From Chloroflexota bacterium (GTDB lineage: Bacteria; Chloroflexota; Anaerolineae; Promineifilales; Promineifilaceae), in contig JAUVOB010000049.1 in the NCBI GenBank assembly GCA_030599405.1, positions 1 to 7,956 of the forward strand: 7,956 bases of DNA, in the 5' to 3' direction. Position numbers and translations under genes: made by a program. The first letter of the stretch is position 1. The number at the start of each line of letters is the position of its first letter. Under the pieces are notes generated by a model. That model ran no database searches and was not told where the DNA came from. It saw only the letters and a program-made list of their open reading frames with translations. Shown here piece by piece: positions 1 to 6,914 of this stretch.

Positions 1-1
1 C

Positions 2-1213
2 AGCACAGAGTCGCCAACGCCGACGAGCCAGCCAATTACCAGCACGCCAACAGAAGCACCGGTGGAAACGGGATTGGTCCCTTGTGGCATCCTGTTACCT
101 ATCCTGAGCGAGAACGAAGATCGGCCTACTTCGGCTTTAGTAGCCACGGATGTTGATCTTGATAGTGTGCCCTCGGCCGCTCGACAAGCATTGCAGCGTA
201 TTCTCGCAGCTCCGGAATCGGTTGGCGTAGTGGCCTTTGAGATCGGAAGTGAGGGCGAGGGCATCTATTTTAACGCCGACACACCAATGCCCCTCGCCTC
301 GTTGGTGAAGATCGTTAACCTTGTCGCCTACGCCGAAGCCGTCGAGAAGGGGGCATTGGATCCATCGGCATGGATCCCGGTCTCAGAGATTGAACAAGCC
401 TACCTCCCTGGCTCCGATCTTGGGGCTCACCGGGCTGCAATTGCCGAATTAGAGGGAAAAGGCCTGATTTCAACAGACGAGCAAACCATACCAATGGAAC
501 AGGTGCCTTGGATGATGATGCGTCACAGCTCGAACGCAGCCAGTGATTATCTCCAGATGTCGATTGGCCAGGAGATTATCGAGAACACCGTGCTCACATT
601 GGACCTTCCGACCCATACCGCACTTTGCCCTTTTATCGGTCAGTTCCTGGCGATCTCCAACCATACTCGTTCTGGGAGTGATCGCGAGGCCGTGGAAGGG
701 TTTATCGACGATCCGGAGTTATACGGTCAGGAAGTTATGCGGCTGACCGAAAACTTCATGAATGATCCTGAGTTTCGTGAAGCTGAAGGATATTGGAGAA
801 CACCCGCGTCAGTGCAGCGCTACTTCTCAGATAATTTGAACCCACAGGCGAGTGCGCGAGATTACGCACGACTCATGTCCAAAATCATTCAGAACAACGT
901 CGGAAGTGATTTTGTAAACATTCTCGTGCGTAGAGCCATTGAATGGCCGATGATATACGCGGCAAATCAGCAGTTGTTTTCAACGGTTGGCTATAAGAAC
1001 GGGTCTCTTCCAGGTGTTCTGACAATCGCCTACTATGGACAGAGGCTGGAGGATGGTGCCCAGACCGTCGTGGTTCTACTATTTCGAAATTTACCGATGC
1101 AGATGTATAGACGGTGGAGACAGAGCCTTACTCACGATGAACTAGCCCGCTGGCTTCTAGCCGATCCAGATGCTATTCGCACATTTAGAGCATGGGTAGA
1201 GAACGCCTCATAG
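2..1213 (+). CDS. Secreted serine hydrolase, class A beta-lactamase fold (5' partial)
   Basis: This is the C-terminal 403 residues of a serine hydrolase of the class A beta-lactamase / D,D-peptidase fold. Counting from the first visible residue, the nucleophile motif SLVK is at 100-103, an S-S-N triad (equivalent of the class A SDN motif) at 176-178, and K-N-G (equivalent of KTG) at 332-334 in the correct order. The first 20 or so residues are rich in Ser, Thr and Pro, typical of a linker after a signal peptide or lipobox, so the enzyme probably works outside the membrane. A GTG at base 62 could be read as a start, but it has no Shine-Dalgarno and the frame stays open to the left edge, so I treat the gene as truncated by the window. 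Compared with the two hydrolases on the other strand it has a longer, charged segment (about residues 220-275) between motifs two and three, and no VanW-like domain is visible. No clear counterpart of the class A Glu166 can be picked by eye. Substrate is unknown: peptidoglycan peptides, a beta-lactam or another ester/amide are possible. Confidence 0.82.
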   Translation, partial: STESPTPTSQPITSTPTEAPVETGLVPCGILLPILSENEDRPTSALVATDVDLDSVPSAARQALQRILAAPESVGVVAFEIGSEGEGIYFNADTPMPLASLVKIVNLVAYAEAVEKGALDPSAWIPVSEIEQAYLPGSDLGAHRAAIAELEGKGLISTDEQTIPMEQVPWMMMRHSSNAASDYLQMSIGQEIIENTVLTLDLPTHTALCPFIGQFLAISNHTRSGSDREAVEGFIDDPELYGQEVMRLTENFMNDPEFREAEGYWRTPASVQRYFSDNLNPQASARDYARLMSKIIQNNVGSDFVNILVRRAIEWPMIYAANQQLFSTVGYKNGSLPGVLTIAYYGQRLEDGAQTVVVLLFRNLPMQMYRRWRQSLTHDELARWLLADPDAIRTFRAWVENAS

Positions 1214-1271
1214 GATGACATCTACGTCGCGATTGAACGTTCTGTAGGGAGCTTGATTTTGCCCGATTTGA

Positions 1272-1295
1272 GGCAACGTATTGTCTGGTGTTGCC
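1272..1295. promoter_or_regulatory. Inverted repeat GGCAAC-N12-GTTGCC, possible operator
   Basis: Two perfect 6-bp arms (1272-1277 and 1290-1295) are separated by 12 bp. The repeat covers the -35 element of the promoter candidate for the phosphatase gene, so a repressor or response regulator could bind here. It could also form a short RNA hairpin, but no T-tract follows, so it is unlikely to be an intrinsic terminator for the upstream hydrolase. The short arms make chance occurrence possible. Confidence 0.3.
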
Positions 1296-1309
1296 GTAAC
1301 AAGTAAAAT
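1281..1309 (+). promoter_or_regulatory. Candidate sigma-70-type promoter for the PP2C gene
   Basis: TTGTCT (1281-1286) matches the -35 consensus at four of six positions and TAAAAT (1304-1309) matches the -10 consensus at five of six, with the optimal 17-bp spacer. Transcription would begin near 1316 and give a leader of roughly 30 nt before the phosphatase ATG. The gap between the two plus-strand genes is 131 bp, which makes an own promoter for the phosphatase plausible. Confidence 0.42.
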
Positions 1310-1344
1310 CTATCGAATCAGGAAACTGAAATCTGCATATCATT

Positions 1345-2172
1345 ATGGGAATGAACTACTCCATCGAGGCCGTTGCCGGAACCCATCCAGGGATGTTACG
1401 AACGATTAATCAGGACAGTGTCCTGGCTCTTGTTCGGCCTAATGACATGGGAGACGCTTTTGGGCTCCTGATTGTCGCGGACGGTATGGGTGGACACCAG
1501 GCCGGAGATGTAGCCAGCCAGCTTGCCGTTGAGACGATTCGCGAGAACCTGGCTTGGTTGCTGGATGATGGTAATGAAGGAGCTACGATAATTGCCCCGT
1601 CGGTGCCGGCTCCGGATAAGGGAGAGCGGGAGATATCCCAGCTAGAGGCACGGCTGAAATTGGCAATTGAAGCAGCCAACAACGCCATCTACAAATATGC
1701 AGAGAGCAATCCGACCGAAGCTGGAAATCTTGGATGCACCGTAACCTGTGCTATCGTCCATGGAAACACGGCTGTCGTGGCTAATGTTGGCGACAGTAGG
1801 ACCTATTACCTGGGGAAGGACGGCCTGATCCAAATTACCGATGATCACTCCTATGTCGGTCAGTTGGTCAGAGATGGACACCTTCAAGTCGAGGAGATTT
1901 ACGATCATCCCCAAAGAAATGTGATCACTCGTGCTCTTGGTAGCCAATTAGACGTAAACGTAGATACTCGGATTTGCTCTCTGGACCATGGAGATCGATT
2001 ATTTCTCTGTAGTGATGGCGTGTGGGAAATGATCCAAGATCCTCAGGAGATCGAAGATATCCTAAGGTCTGATGATCTGGAAGTTGCCGTTAGCCAAATG
2101 ATCAAGGCCGCAAATAGATACGGGGGAACAGACAACATTGGAGTCGTTGTTGCCGAGGTATGTTCTTCTTAG
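1345..2172 (+). CDS. PP2C-family Ser/Thr protein phosphatase
   Basis: The 275-residue product is a stand-alone bacterial PP2C (PPM) phosphatase of the PrpC/Stp type, a soluble metal-dependent enzyme that removes phosphate from Ser/Thr residues, commonly opposing Hanks-type kinases. The family signature is complete: NQD with Asp24, ADGMGGH with Asp46 and Gly47, GDSR at 149-152 with Asp150, the TDDHS segment near 165-169, HPQRNVITRALG near 188-199, CSDGVWEM with Asp224, and GGTDN with Asp263. These Asp residues are the known Mn/Mg ligands, so the enzyme should be active. A hydrophilic loop (about 74-98) separates the first helices and is variable in the family. No membrane segment is visible. 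The ATG at 1345 is limited by an in-frame TGA at 1327; a second ATG at 1351 is an equal alternative, and neither has a well-placed Shine-Dalgarno. No cognate kinase gene is in the window. The stop is only 24 bp from the stop of the convergent aldo/keto reductase gene. Confidence 0.95.
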   Translation: MGMNYSIEAVAGTHPGMLRTINQDSVLALVRPNDMGDAFGLLIVADGMGGHQAGDVASQLAVETIRENLAWLLDDGNEGATIIAPSVPAPDKGEREISQLEARLKLAIEAANNAIYKYAESNPTEAGNLGCTVTCAIVHGNTAVVANVGDSRTYYLGKDGLIQITDDHSYVGQLVRDGHLQVEEIYDHPQRNVITRALGSQLDVNVDTRICSLDHGDRLFLCSDGVWEMIQDPQEIEDILRSDDLEVAVSQMIKAANRYGGTDNIGVVVAEVCSS

Positions 2173-2196
2173 GCAGACAGATCGCCGACCGCCTGT

Positions 2197-3162
2197 TCAT
2201 TTCCAGGCAGTTAATGCATCCAAGATCTTCTTGTCATCAGCCGTGATCTGTAGATCCGCGCCGGCAACAGTCTCATTTAGTTGGTTAATCGAATTCGCCC
2301 CTATTATCGCGGAGTTAACCGCCGGATTCGCCAAAATCCAGCCGATCGCCATTTGACTGATCGTCGCCTCATAGGAGCGGCTTATTTCCTCGATCTTCTC
2401 GAGTGCGGCGAAACCATCTTCGTTAAAGTATCGCTTTTTGATGCCCTCGACTCTTGCCGAGTTGGGCAACTCGCCATCGCGTTTGTACTTGCCCGTCAGG
2501 AAACCCCCGGCTAATGGGCTATAGGGAATTACCCCGATTCGCTGGTCTAGACACAGATCTTGCAGTTCGCGTTCAAATTCTGACCGGTAGATGTAATTGT
2601 AATGGGGCTGGAGAGAGTCATAGCGGGCTAATCCTTTGACGTCGCTTATCCATAATGCTTTAGTGAGCAGCCACGCCGGATAGTTGGAGCAACCGATGTA
2701 CCGAACCTGGCCCGATCGGATCAGGTAATCCAAGGTATCCAGAGTCTCCTCGAGAGGGGTTTCCATGTCCGGCCAATGAACCTGGTAGAGATCGATGTAA
2801 TCGGTTTGCAACCTGGCAAGACTCTCTTGTACCGCGTGGAGAATGTGGTGGCGAGATAGTCCATCCTTATTTGGACCTTCACCCAATTGGCCGCGAACCT
2901 TGGTGGCGATGATGATATCCTCGCGTTTTACGATCCTTTTCGCCAGCCAATTCCCAATAATCTTCTCGCTCTCACCGCCTATGTTTCCTGAAACCCAAGA
3001 CGAGTATATGTCGGCTGTATCTATAAAGTTGCAGCCTAATTCGATTGATCGATCCAAAATTGAGTGTGACGTCTCCTCATCAGCCGTCCAGCCGAATTGC
3101 ATGGTTCCAAGACAAATGGTAGATACCTTTAACCCTAACCGTCCAAGTTGTCTGTATTCCAT
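2197..3162 (-). CDS. Aldo/keto reductase
   Basis: The 321-residue product has the length and motifs of an NADPH-dependent aldo/keto reductase, a cytoplasmic TIM barrel that reduces aldehydes and ketones. The catalytic tetrad is intact: Asp48 in FIDTAD, Tyr53, Lys88 in ATKV and His129 in QVHW. The IGCSN segment near 156-160, SLQPHYN near 183-189, PYSPLAGGFLTGKY near 213-226 and the SAIIGANS segment near 285-292 that contacts the cofactor phosphate are all present. It resembles general stress or sugar-type reductases of the YhdN/AKR11-like kind, but the substrate cannot be read from sequence. The start ATG is well supported by AAGAGGA (3169-3175) six nt upstream. It lies 37 nt after the stop of the upstream serine hydrolase on the same strand, so it is probably the last gene of that operon. 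No hairpin with T-tract is evident in the 24-bp gap to the convergent phosphatase gene. Confidence 0.95.
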   Translation of the reverse strand: MEYRQLGRLGLKVSTICLGTMQFGWTADEETSHSILDRSIELGCNFIDTADIYSSWVSGNIGGESEKIIGNWLAKRIVKREDIIIATKVRGQLGEGPNKDGLSRHHILHAVQESLARLQTDYIDLYQVHWPDMETPLEETLDTLDYLIRSGQVRYIGCSNYPAWLLTKALWISDVKGLARYDSLQPHYNYIYRSEFERELQDLCLDQRIGVIPYSPLAGGFLTGKYKRDGELPNSARVEGIKKRYFNEDGFAALEKIEEISRSYEATISQMAIGWILANPAVNSAIIGANSINQLNETVAGADLQITADDKKILDALTAWK

Positions 3163-3168
3163 CTCAAT

Positions 3169-3175
3169 TCCTCTT
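3169..3175 (-). promoter_or_regulatory. Shine-Dalgarno of the aldo/keto reductase gene
   Basis: AAGAGGA on the minus strand sits six nt before the ATG at 3162, supporting this start and independent ribosome entry inside the 37-nt intergenic gap of the operon. Confidence 0.6.
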
Positions 3176-3199
3176 GCTTAATATCCCCACCTTGGCTGA

Positions 3200-4801
3200 T
3201 TACGTGCCACCACCTTGTATTTGTCCGTCGCTGCCAGCCGTTTCGTCGTCAGTCCCGTCGCCGACCTCGTCCTCTGGCGAAGTAATCGTCGAGTTTTCCT
3301 CACGCAACTCAGAGAATGGATCGTTCGGATCGATCTGGCTTCTCATGATAATCTCTCTTGGCAGGTAGGGATCATCCATGTTGAAGTAGTTGTAGGTTGA
3401 TCGGGCTATCTCTCTCAAAATTGGAAAGCTTTCGTCGGCAACCAACCAACCTCCGGGCTGGTGCAAGTACTCAACAATAACAAAATCACCGCCAGGCGAT
3501 AACACGATGCCTGCATCTGCATGCGTACCTTGAGCCCAGCCGTGTTTGTGTGATACAGGTGTACCGTCGGGCACGCCATAGCGTATCAAATTTCCCTCTT
3601 CGTTTAGCACCATTAGATCGATAATTGACTGGCATTCGTTCGGTGTGATTTCTCCAGAGTAGAGTGCAACCAGAGCCCCGCCACCCTTCGAGCACTGGTA
3701 GATCATCGAAAGAAGGGTGCCAATTTCCTCGGCCGTAGTCTGCATTGTCTCGTCAAGTTCAACCTCAAGGTCGCTTCTGGAATTAGCTGGAGTAACATAG
3801 GTCGTTTGGCGATATCCTGGGGGAGTGGCGTCATAAGGCACAGCCATGAAGGTGTTCACAAGTCCGAGGCGCTGCATCGAATCGGTTAGAATATCTGTTC
3901 CTTTGTACGTGTTATCTTCACCCGCGACCAGGTGCAATAACAGATTGCCTCCATAGTTACTGGATCTTGTCGCCGTGTCTAGAAATAGCGTTTGCTGTTC
4001 GGCGTTTGGCTCACCGTCAAGAGCCCTATATGCCTCGACGAAAATCGCGATCTTGAGAATGCTAAGACCAGACATCGGCAAATCAGCATTTATCCCGATC
4101 TCCTCTCCGGTCTCTAAGTCCATGATAAACACACTGCCAAGGCCGTTAAACCCTTGTAGCTTTGCCTCAATCGTATCCGCCAGGAGGTCCAGCGAGATTT
4201 CAGGAGTCTCCTGGCGAAGAATGACAAGCTTCGCCACTCGATTTTCTTGGCGATAGAGAGCATCTTCTAGAATCGGTACGCTCGCTTCTACGTCGGTTAT
4301 GAAACCTGCTTCACCATCTCTGATAGTGGCGCCTTCGGAGAATAGCTGGGCTGGCGATGCAGGTTGGTCCAGTAAACCAGATACACTCTGCACCAGCGAA
4401 AAGACCGCTTCGCCGTCATGGCTGGCTTGCAAGGGCACCTCGATAGGCTCCAGTGGCCTCTGCAGCAAGAAGCTAGCAAAACGTAGCCACTCATTTCTTT
4501 CAGAAACTTGATCTTGAGCTTGGGCGAGCATCATCTCAGTCTCAAGCGTGAAACCAAGATCGCTCGGGTTTAATTCAACGTGCTCAACCTGGTGGTAAGC
4601 GAAAACGGGGCTTCCATATCTCTCAGACAGTAATGTTGCGGCCTCGTCATCCTGCATACCGGAAACATCAATCCCGGCGATCATGGTTCCTTCGGGAAAT
4701 AGGTGACGAGTTAGACGATACTGAGCTCCCCGGAGTAGCAGGAATCCACCTCCTATGAGCACGAGGAGGATTATCAGCCATTTGCGAATCACCCTAATCA
4801 T
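3200..4801 (-). CDS. Membrane-anchored VanW-like/PG-binding plus class A beta-lactamase-fold hydrolase, copy 2
   Basis: The 533-residue product starts with a basic stretch and one membrane segment (about residues 7-24), which should leave the rest outside the membrane. Residues about 35-195 resemble the putative peptidoglycan-binding region found with VanW domains (PG_binding_4 type), in two related lobes: the first contains GIDVSGMQDDEAATLL and the second begins near 158. Residues about 220-475 form a class A beta-lactamase-like domain with SILK at 247-250, S-S-N at 280-282 and K-H-G at 419-421, where His replaces the usual Thr or Ser of KTG. Cys370 and Cys390 are conserved in the neighbouring paralog and may form a disulphide. 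The last 35 residues are acidic, Gly-rich and probably disordered, and are missing from the paralog. No clear Glu166 equivalent is visible, so a peptidase-like or degenerate role is as likely as beta-lactam hydrolysis. The ATG is preceded by AAAGG nine nt upstream. It follows its paralog after 77 nt and precedes the aldo/keto reductase. Confidence 0.88.
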   Translation of the reverse strand: MIRVIRKWLIILLVLIGGGFLLLRGAQYRLTRHLFPEGTMIAGIDVSGMQDDEAATLLSERYGSPVFAYHQVEHVELNPSDLGFTLETEMMLAQAQDQVSERNEWLRFASFLLQRPLEPIEVPLQASHDGEAVFSLVQSVSGLLDQPASPAQLFSEGATIRDGEAGFITDVEASVPILEDALYRQENRVAKLVILRQETPEISLDLLADTIEAKLQGFNGLGSVFIMDLETGEEIGINADLPMSGLSILKIAIFVEAYRALDGEPNAEQQTLFLDTATRSSNYGGNLLLHLVAGEDNTYKGTDILTDSMQRLGLVNTFMAVPYDATPPGYRQTTYVTPANSRSDLEVELDETMQTTAEEIGTLLSMIYQCSKGGGALVALYSGEITPNECQSIIDLMVLNEEGNLIRYGVPDGTPVSHKHGWAQGTHADAGIVLSPGGDFVIVEYLHQPGGWLVADESFPILREIARSTYNYFNMDDPYLPREIIMRSQIDPNDPFSELREENSTITSPEDEVGDGTDDETAGSDGQIQGGGT

Positions 4802-4878
4802 AATGGAAGGCCTTTACTATCCGCTAGGATCGAGCCAGGCTTTCTATCTTTGACGTATCTTGGCTCAAATAAGGCGAT

Positions 4879-6354
4879 TTAGGAGCTCCCTGGTCCCGAC
4901 AGATAGGGATCGTCGAAATTGAAGAAATTATAGGTAGCTCGCGATATGTCAGCCAACAATGGTGAGCTTATCTCCCACTCCAACCAGTCGGGCTTAAACA
5001 TGAAAGTAACTATGACATAATCCCCACCCGGTGAGAAGACGATGCCAGCATCGCCATGAGTATCACTTATCCAGCCGTGTTTATGGGCGACCGCAACACC
5101 TTCGGGAACACCTTCCTCGATAAGGCTTCCGATATGATTCAAATCCATATAGTCGATGAGCTGTTGGCATTCTTCCTGAGACACCTGGCCGTCGTAGGCG
5201 GCGACTAACGCACCTCCGTCATTTTGGGCACAGCGATATATCATTGCCAGTAAAGTTCCCATTTCCTCGGCAGTAGTCTGCATCGCAGGATCTGGCTGGG
5301 TCAGCAAACCTTCTTCTGAGTTGGCACGGGTTTCATACGTAGATCTGCCTGGCCTGGGGTGTTCCTCGTAGGGAACCGCGATGAAAGTGTTCTCAAGTCC
5401 TAATTTTTGCATGGATTCAGTCACGATGTCCGCTCCAAGGAAGGCATTGTCCTCACCGGCGATCACGTCGAGCAACAGGTTAGCGCTAAAGTTACCCGAT
5501 TGTATTACCAGAGTCTCTGAAATTAGCTTCGCTTGCTCCAAAGACAAACCATCTTCAAGGGCACGATATGTCTCCAGCACTATTGGAACCTTAACTATGC
5601 TCATGCCTGACATGGCGATATCAGGGTTGACAGTAACCTCCTCGCCAGATGCTAAATCCATAATAAAAATGCTTGCTACTCCGTCGAACTCTTCCAGGTG
5701 GTTGACGATAAGCAAAGCAAGAAGGTTTATATCGGGTCTTGTTGGATCGGTAGGCTCTAATGCCAATCGAGCCTCTCGGTCAACGGCTCGATAGAAGGCA
5801 GCCTGAACATCGGTTAGGCTGGCCTCTATGTCCGTTGATATTCCTGGCTCACCATATTGAAATGAGAGGGTAGTTGGGACTGGCTGCGGTGGCAAGGCCG
5901 GTTTGTCGAAGTGCGTTGATAGCGTCTCCAGCACTTCTCGCAATGTCTCCGGATTGTGTGTCGCCCGGAGTTCGATTTGCTCCACCTCTACGGGTCGATT
6001 CCACAAAAACCCCCAGAATCCTGACCAAAAATCTTGTTGCTGCCGCTGGTAGTCAGCCTGTCCGAGCATCGTCTCTAAATCGAGGACAAACTCTACGTCG
6101 GTTGGACTCACCTCTATAACTTCGTCGCCATGATTGACAATTACAGGAGCTGATAGATATCTCTCGCTAAGCCTATCCGCAGCTTCTTCTCTCGTAAGAC
6201 CACCTACATCAACGCTACCAATCTCCAAACCCGCCGGAAAGAACCTTCGGAAACTACCATATTGGTATAGCTTGAATAAAACAAAGATAACAAAAGCCAC
6301 CATGAGGGCGACGAGTAACCATTGTCCCAGTCCGGGAGAACTTCTCCTATTCAT
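4879..6354 (-). CDS. Membrane-anchored VanW-like/PG-binding plus class A beta-lactamase-fold hydrolase, copy 1
   Basis: The 491-residue product is a paralog of the next gene downstream and has the same layout. A short basic N-terminus is followed by one membrane segment (about 10-28), a PG_binding_4-like region (about 39-195, with GSVDVGGLTREEAADRL in its first lobe), and a class A beta-lactamase-like domain (about 225-480). The catalytic motifs are SIVK at 252-255, S-G-N at 286-288 and K-H-G at 425-427. The Cys pair at 375 and 396 matches that of the paralog. The domain should face the cell wall, where it could bind peptidoglycan and act on its peptides, but activity is not proven. I chose the ATG at 6354 rather than a TTG seven codons earlier because AAGGGAG stands six nt before it. 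This start overlaps the Nudix stop by 8 nt (ATGAATAG), indicating translational coupling. The protein ends shortly after the DDPYL segment, with no acidic tail. Confidence 0.88.
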   Translation of the reverse strand: MNRRSSPGLGQWLLVALMVAFVIFVLFKLYQYGSFRRFFPAGLEIGSVDVGGLTREEAADRLSERYLSAPVIVNHGDEVIEVSPTDVEFVLDLETMLGQADYQRQQQDFWSGFWGFLWNRPVEVEQIELRATHNPETLREVLETLSTHFDKPALPPQPVPTTLSFQYGEPGISTDIEASLTDVQAAFYRAVDREARLALEPTDPTRPDINLLALLIVNHLEEFDGVASIFIMDLASGEEVTVNPDIAMSGMSIVKVPIVLETYRALEDGLSLEQAKLISETLVIQSGNFSANLLLDVIAGEDNAFLGADIVTESMQKLGLENTFIAVPYEEHPRPGRSTYETRANSEEGLLTQPDPAMQTTAEEMGTLLAMIYRCAQNDGGALVAAYDGQVSQEECQQLIDYMDLNHIGSLIEEGVPEGVAVAHKHGWISDTHGDAGIVFSPGGDYVIVTFMFKPDWLEWEISSPLLADISRATYNFFNFDDPYLSGPGSS

Positions 6355-6856
6355 CCAATTCTCCCTTGTAACCAATATCCTGAGCGGGGTATGAAGCAGC
6401 TGCTGAAATCGATTCTCTCACGAAAGGGAGAATCGGTTCAGGCAAGGCGTCAGGATAAAACCAATCCGCAGCTAGAATCTCTGAGTTCAGTCTAATCTCT
6501 CCCGGCTGTATCGTCGCAGTATATGCGATTCCGACGTGTGGAGGGATATTTTCCCTTGATACATGTACGATCGGTCCCAAAACGGCAGATAGGCCCGTCT
6601 CCTCTTCCAACTCACGAAGAGCACATTCAGCAGGCGCTTCGCCGCGATTCAACCACCCTCCTGGAACTCCCCAGCTAACTGTCGGGTGATATACATGGTG
6701 CAACATCAGAATCCTGCCCTCTTCATCAAACCCAACCAAGGCTACTCCAACTCGCTGTCTAGGAACTAAGATCCGTACCACCAGACCCATCAGTATGCGA
6801 ATCGGTGACCAGCCAATGAATCGAGCGATTGATCGTTTTCTATCTATATTCGACAA
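6347..6856 (-). CDS. Nudix hydrolase
   Basis: The 169-residue product contains a perfect Nudix box, G-x5-E-x7-R-E-U-x-E-E-x-G-U, at residues 67-89 (Gly67, Glu73, Arg81, Glu82, Glu85, Glu86, Gly88), where the glutamates bind the divalent metal. Proteins of this superfamily hydrolyse nucleoside diphosphates linked to another group, such as damaged nucleotides, dinucleoside polyphosphates or nucleotide sugars; the substrate here cannot be told. An N-terminal extension of about 35 mostly basic and hydrophobic residues (with ARFIGW and ILMGLVVRIL) precedes the first strand of the domain and could be an amphipathic or membrane-touching helix. The start used is a TTG at 6856, preceded only by a weak GGCGG; an in-frame TAG lies seven codons upstream, so no better start exists, though an internal GTG or ATG near residues 23-27 is possible. 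It is the first clear gene of the minus-strand operon. Confidence 0.92.
   Translation of the reverse strand: MSNIDRKRSIARFIGWSPIRILMGLVVRILVPRQRVGVALVGFDEEGRILMLHHVYHPTVSWGVPGGWLNRGEAPAECALRELEEETGLSAVLGPIVHVSRENIPPHVGIAYTATIQPGEIRLNSEILAADWFYPDALPEPILPFVRESISAAASYPAQDIGYKGELDE
6361..6367 (-). promoter_or_regulatory. Shine-Dalgarno deciding the start of hydrolase copy 1
   Basis: AAGGGAG on the minus strand lies six nt before the ATG at 6354 and inside the last codons of the Nudix gene. It falls within the reading frame if the TTG at 6375 is used, so it argues for the shorter, ATG-initiated protein. Confidence 0.7.
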
Positions 6857-6914
6857 TGGTACCGCCGGATTCTTCTACGGATACCCGCAGGTCGATTTCG
6901 ACGAAAGTTTCTCT

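Noticed and set aside
62..64. GTG as the true start of the left-edge hydrolase
   Set aside because: No Shine-Dalgarno precedes it and the frame upstream is open to the edge with a Ser/Thr/Pro-rich linker, so the gene most likely begins outside the window.
470..746. Small overlapping frames inside the left-edge hydrolase gene, and similar ones inside the other large genes
   Set aside because: They lie opposite or out of frame within well-supported genes and show no family motifs.
2173..2196. Bidirectional terminator between the phosphatase and aldo/keto reductase genes
   Set aside because: Only a 4-bp AGGC/GCCT match is visible and there is no T-tract.
4832..4866. GAGCCA ... TGGCTC inverted repeat between the tandem hydrolase genes as a terminator
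   Set aside because: The arms are only 6 bp, the loop is 23 nt and no T-tract follows on the minus strand.
3200..6354. True antibiotic-resistance beta-lactamases
   Set aside because: KHG replaces KTG, no Glu166 equivalent is evident, and the proteins are membrane-anchored with wall-binding regions, so a resistance role is not supported.
6355..6375. TTG at 6375 as start of hydrolase copy 1
   Set aside because: It would place the strong AAGGGAG site inside the coding sequence; the ATG at 6354 is ideally spaced from it.
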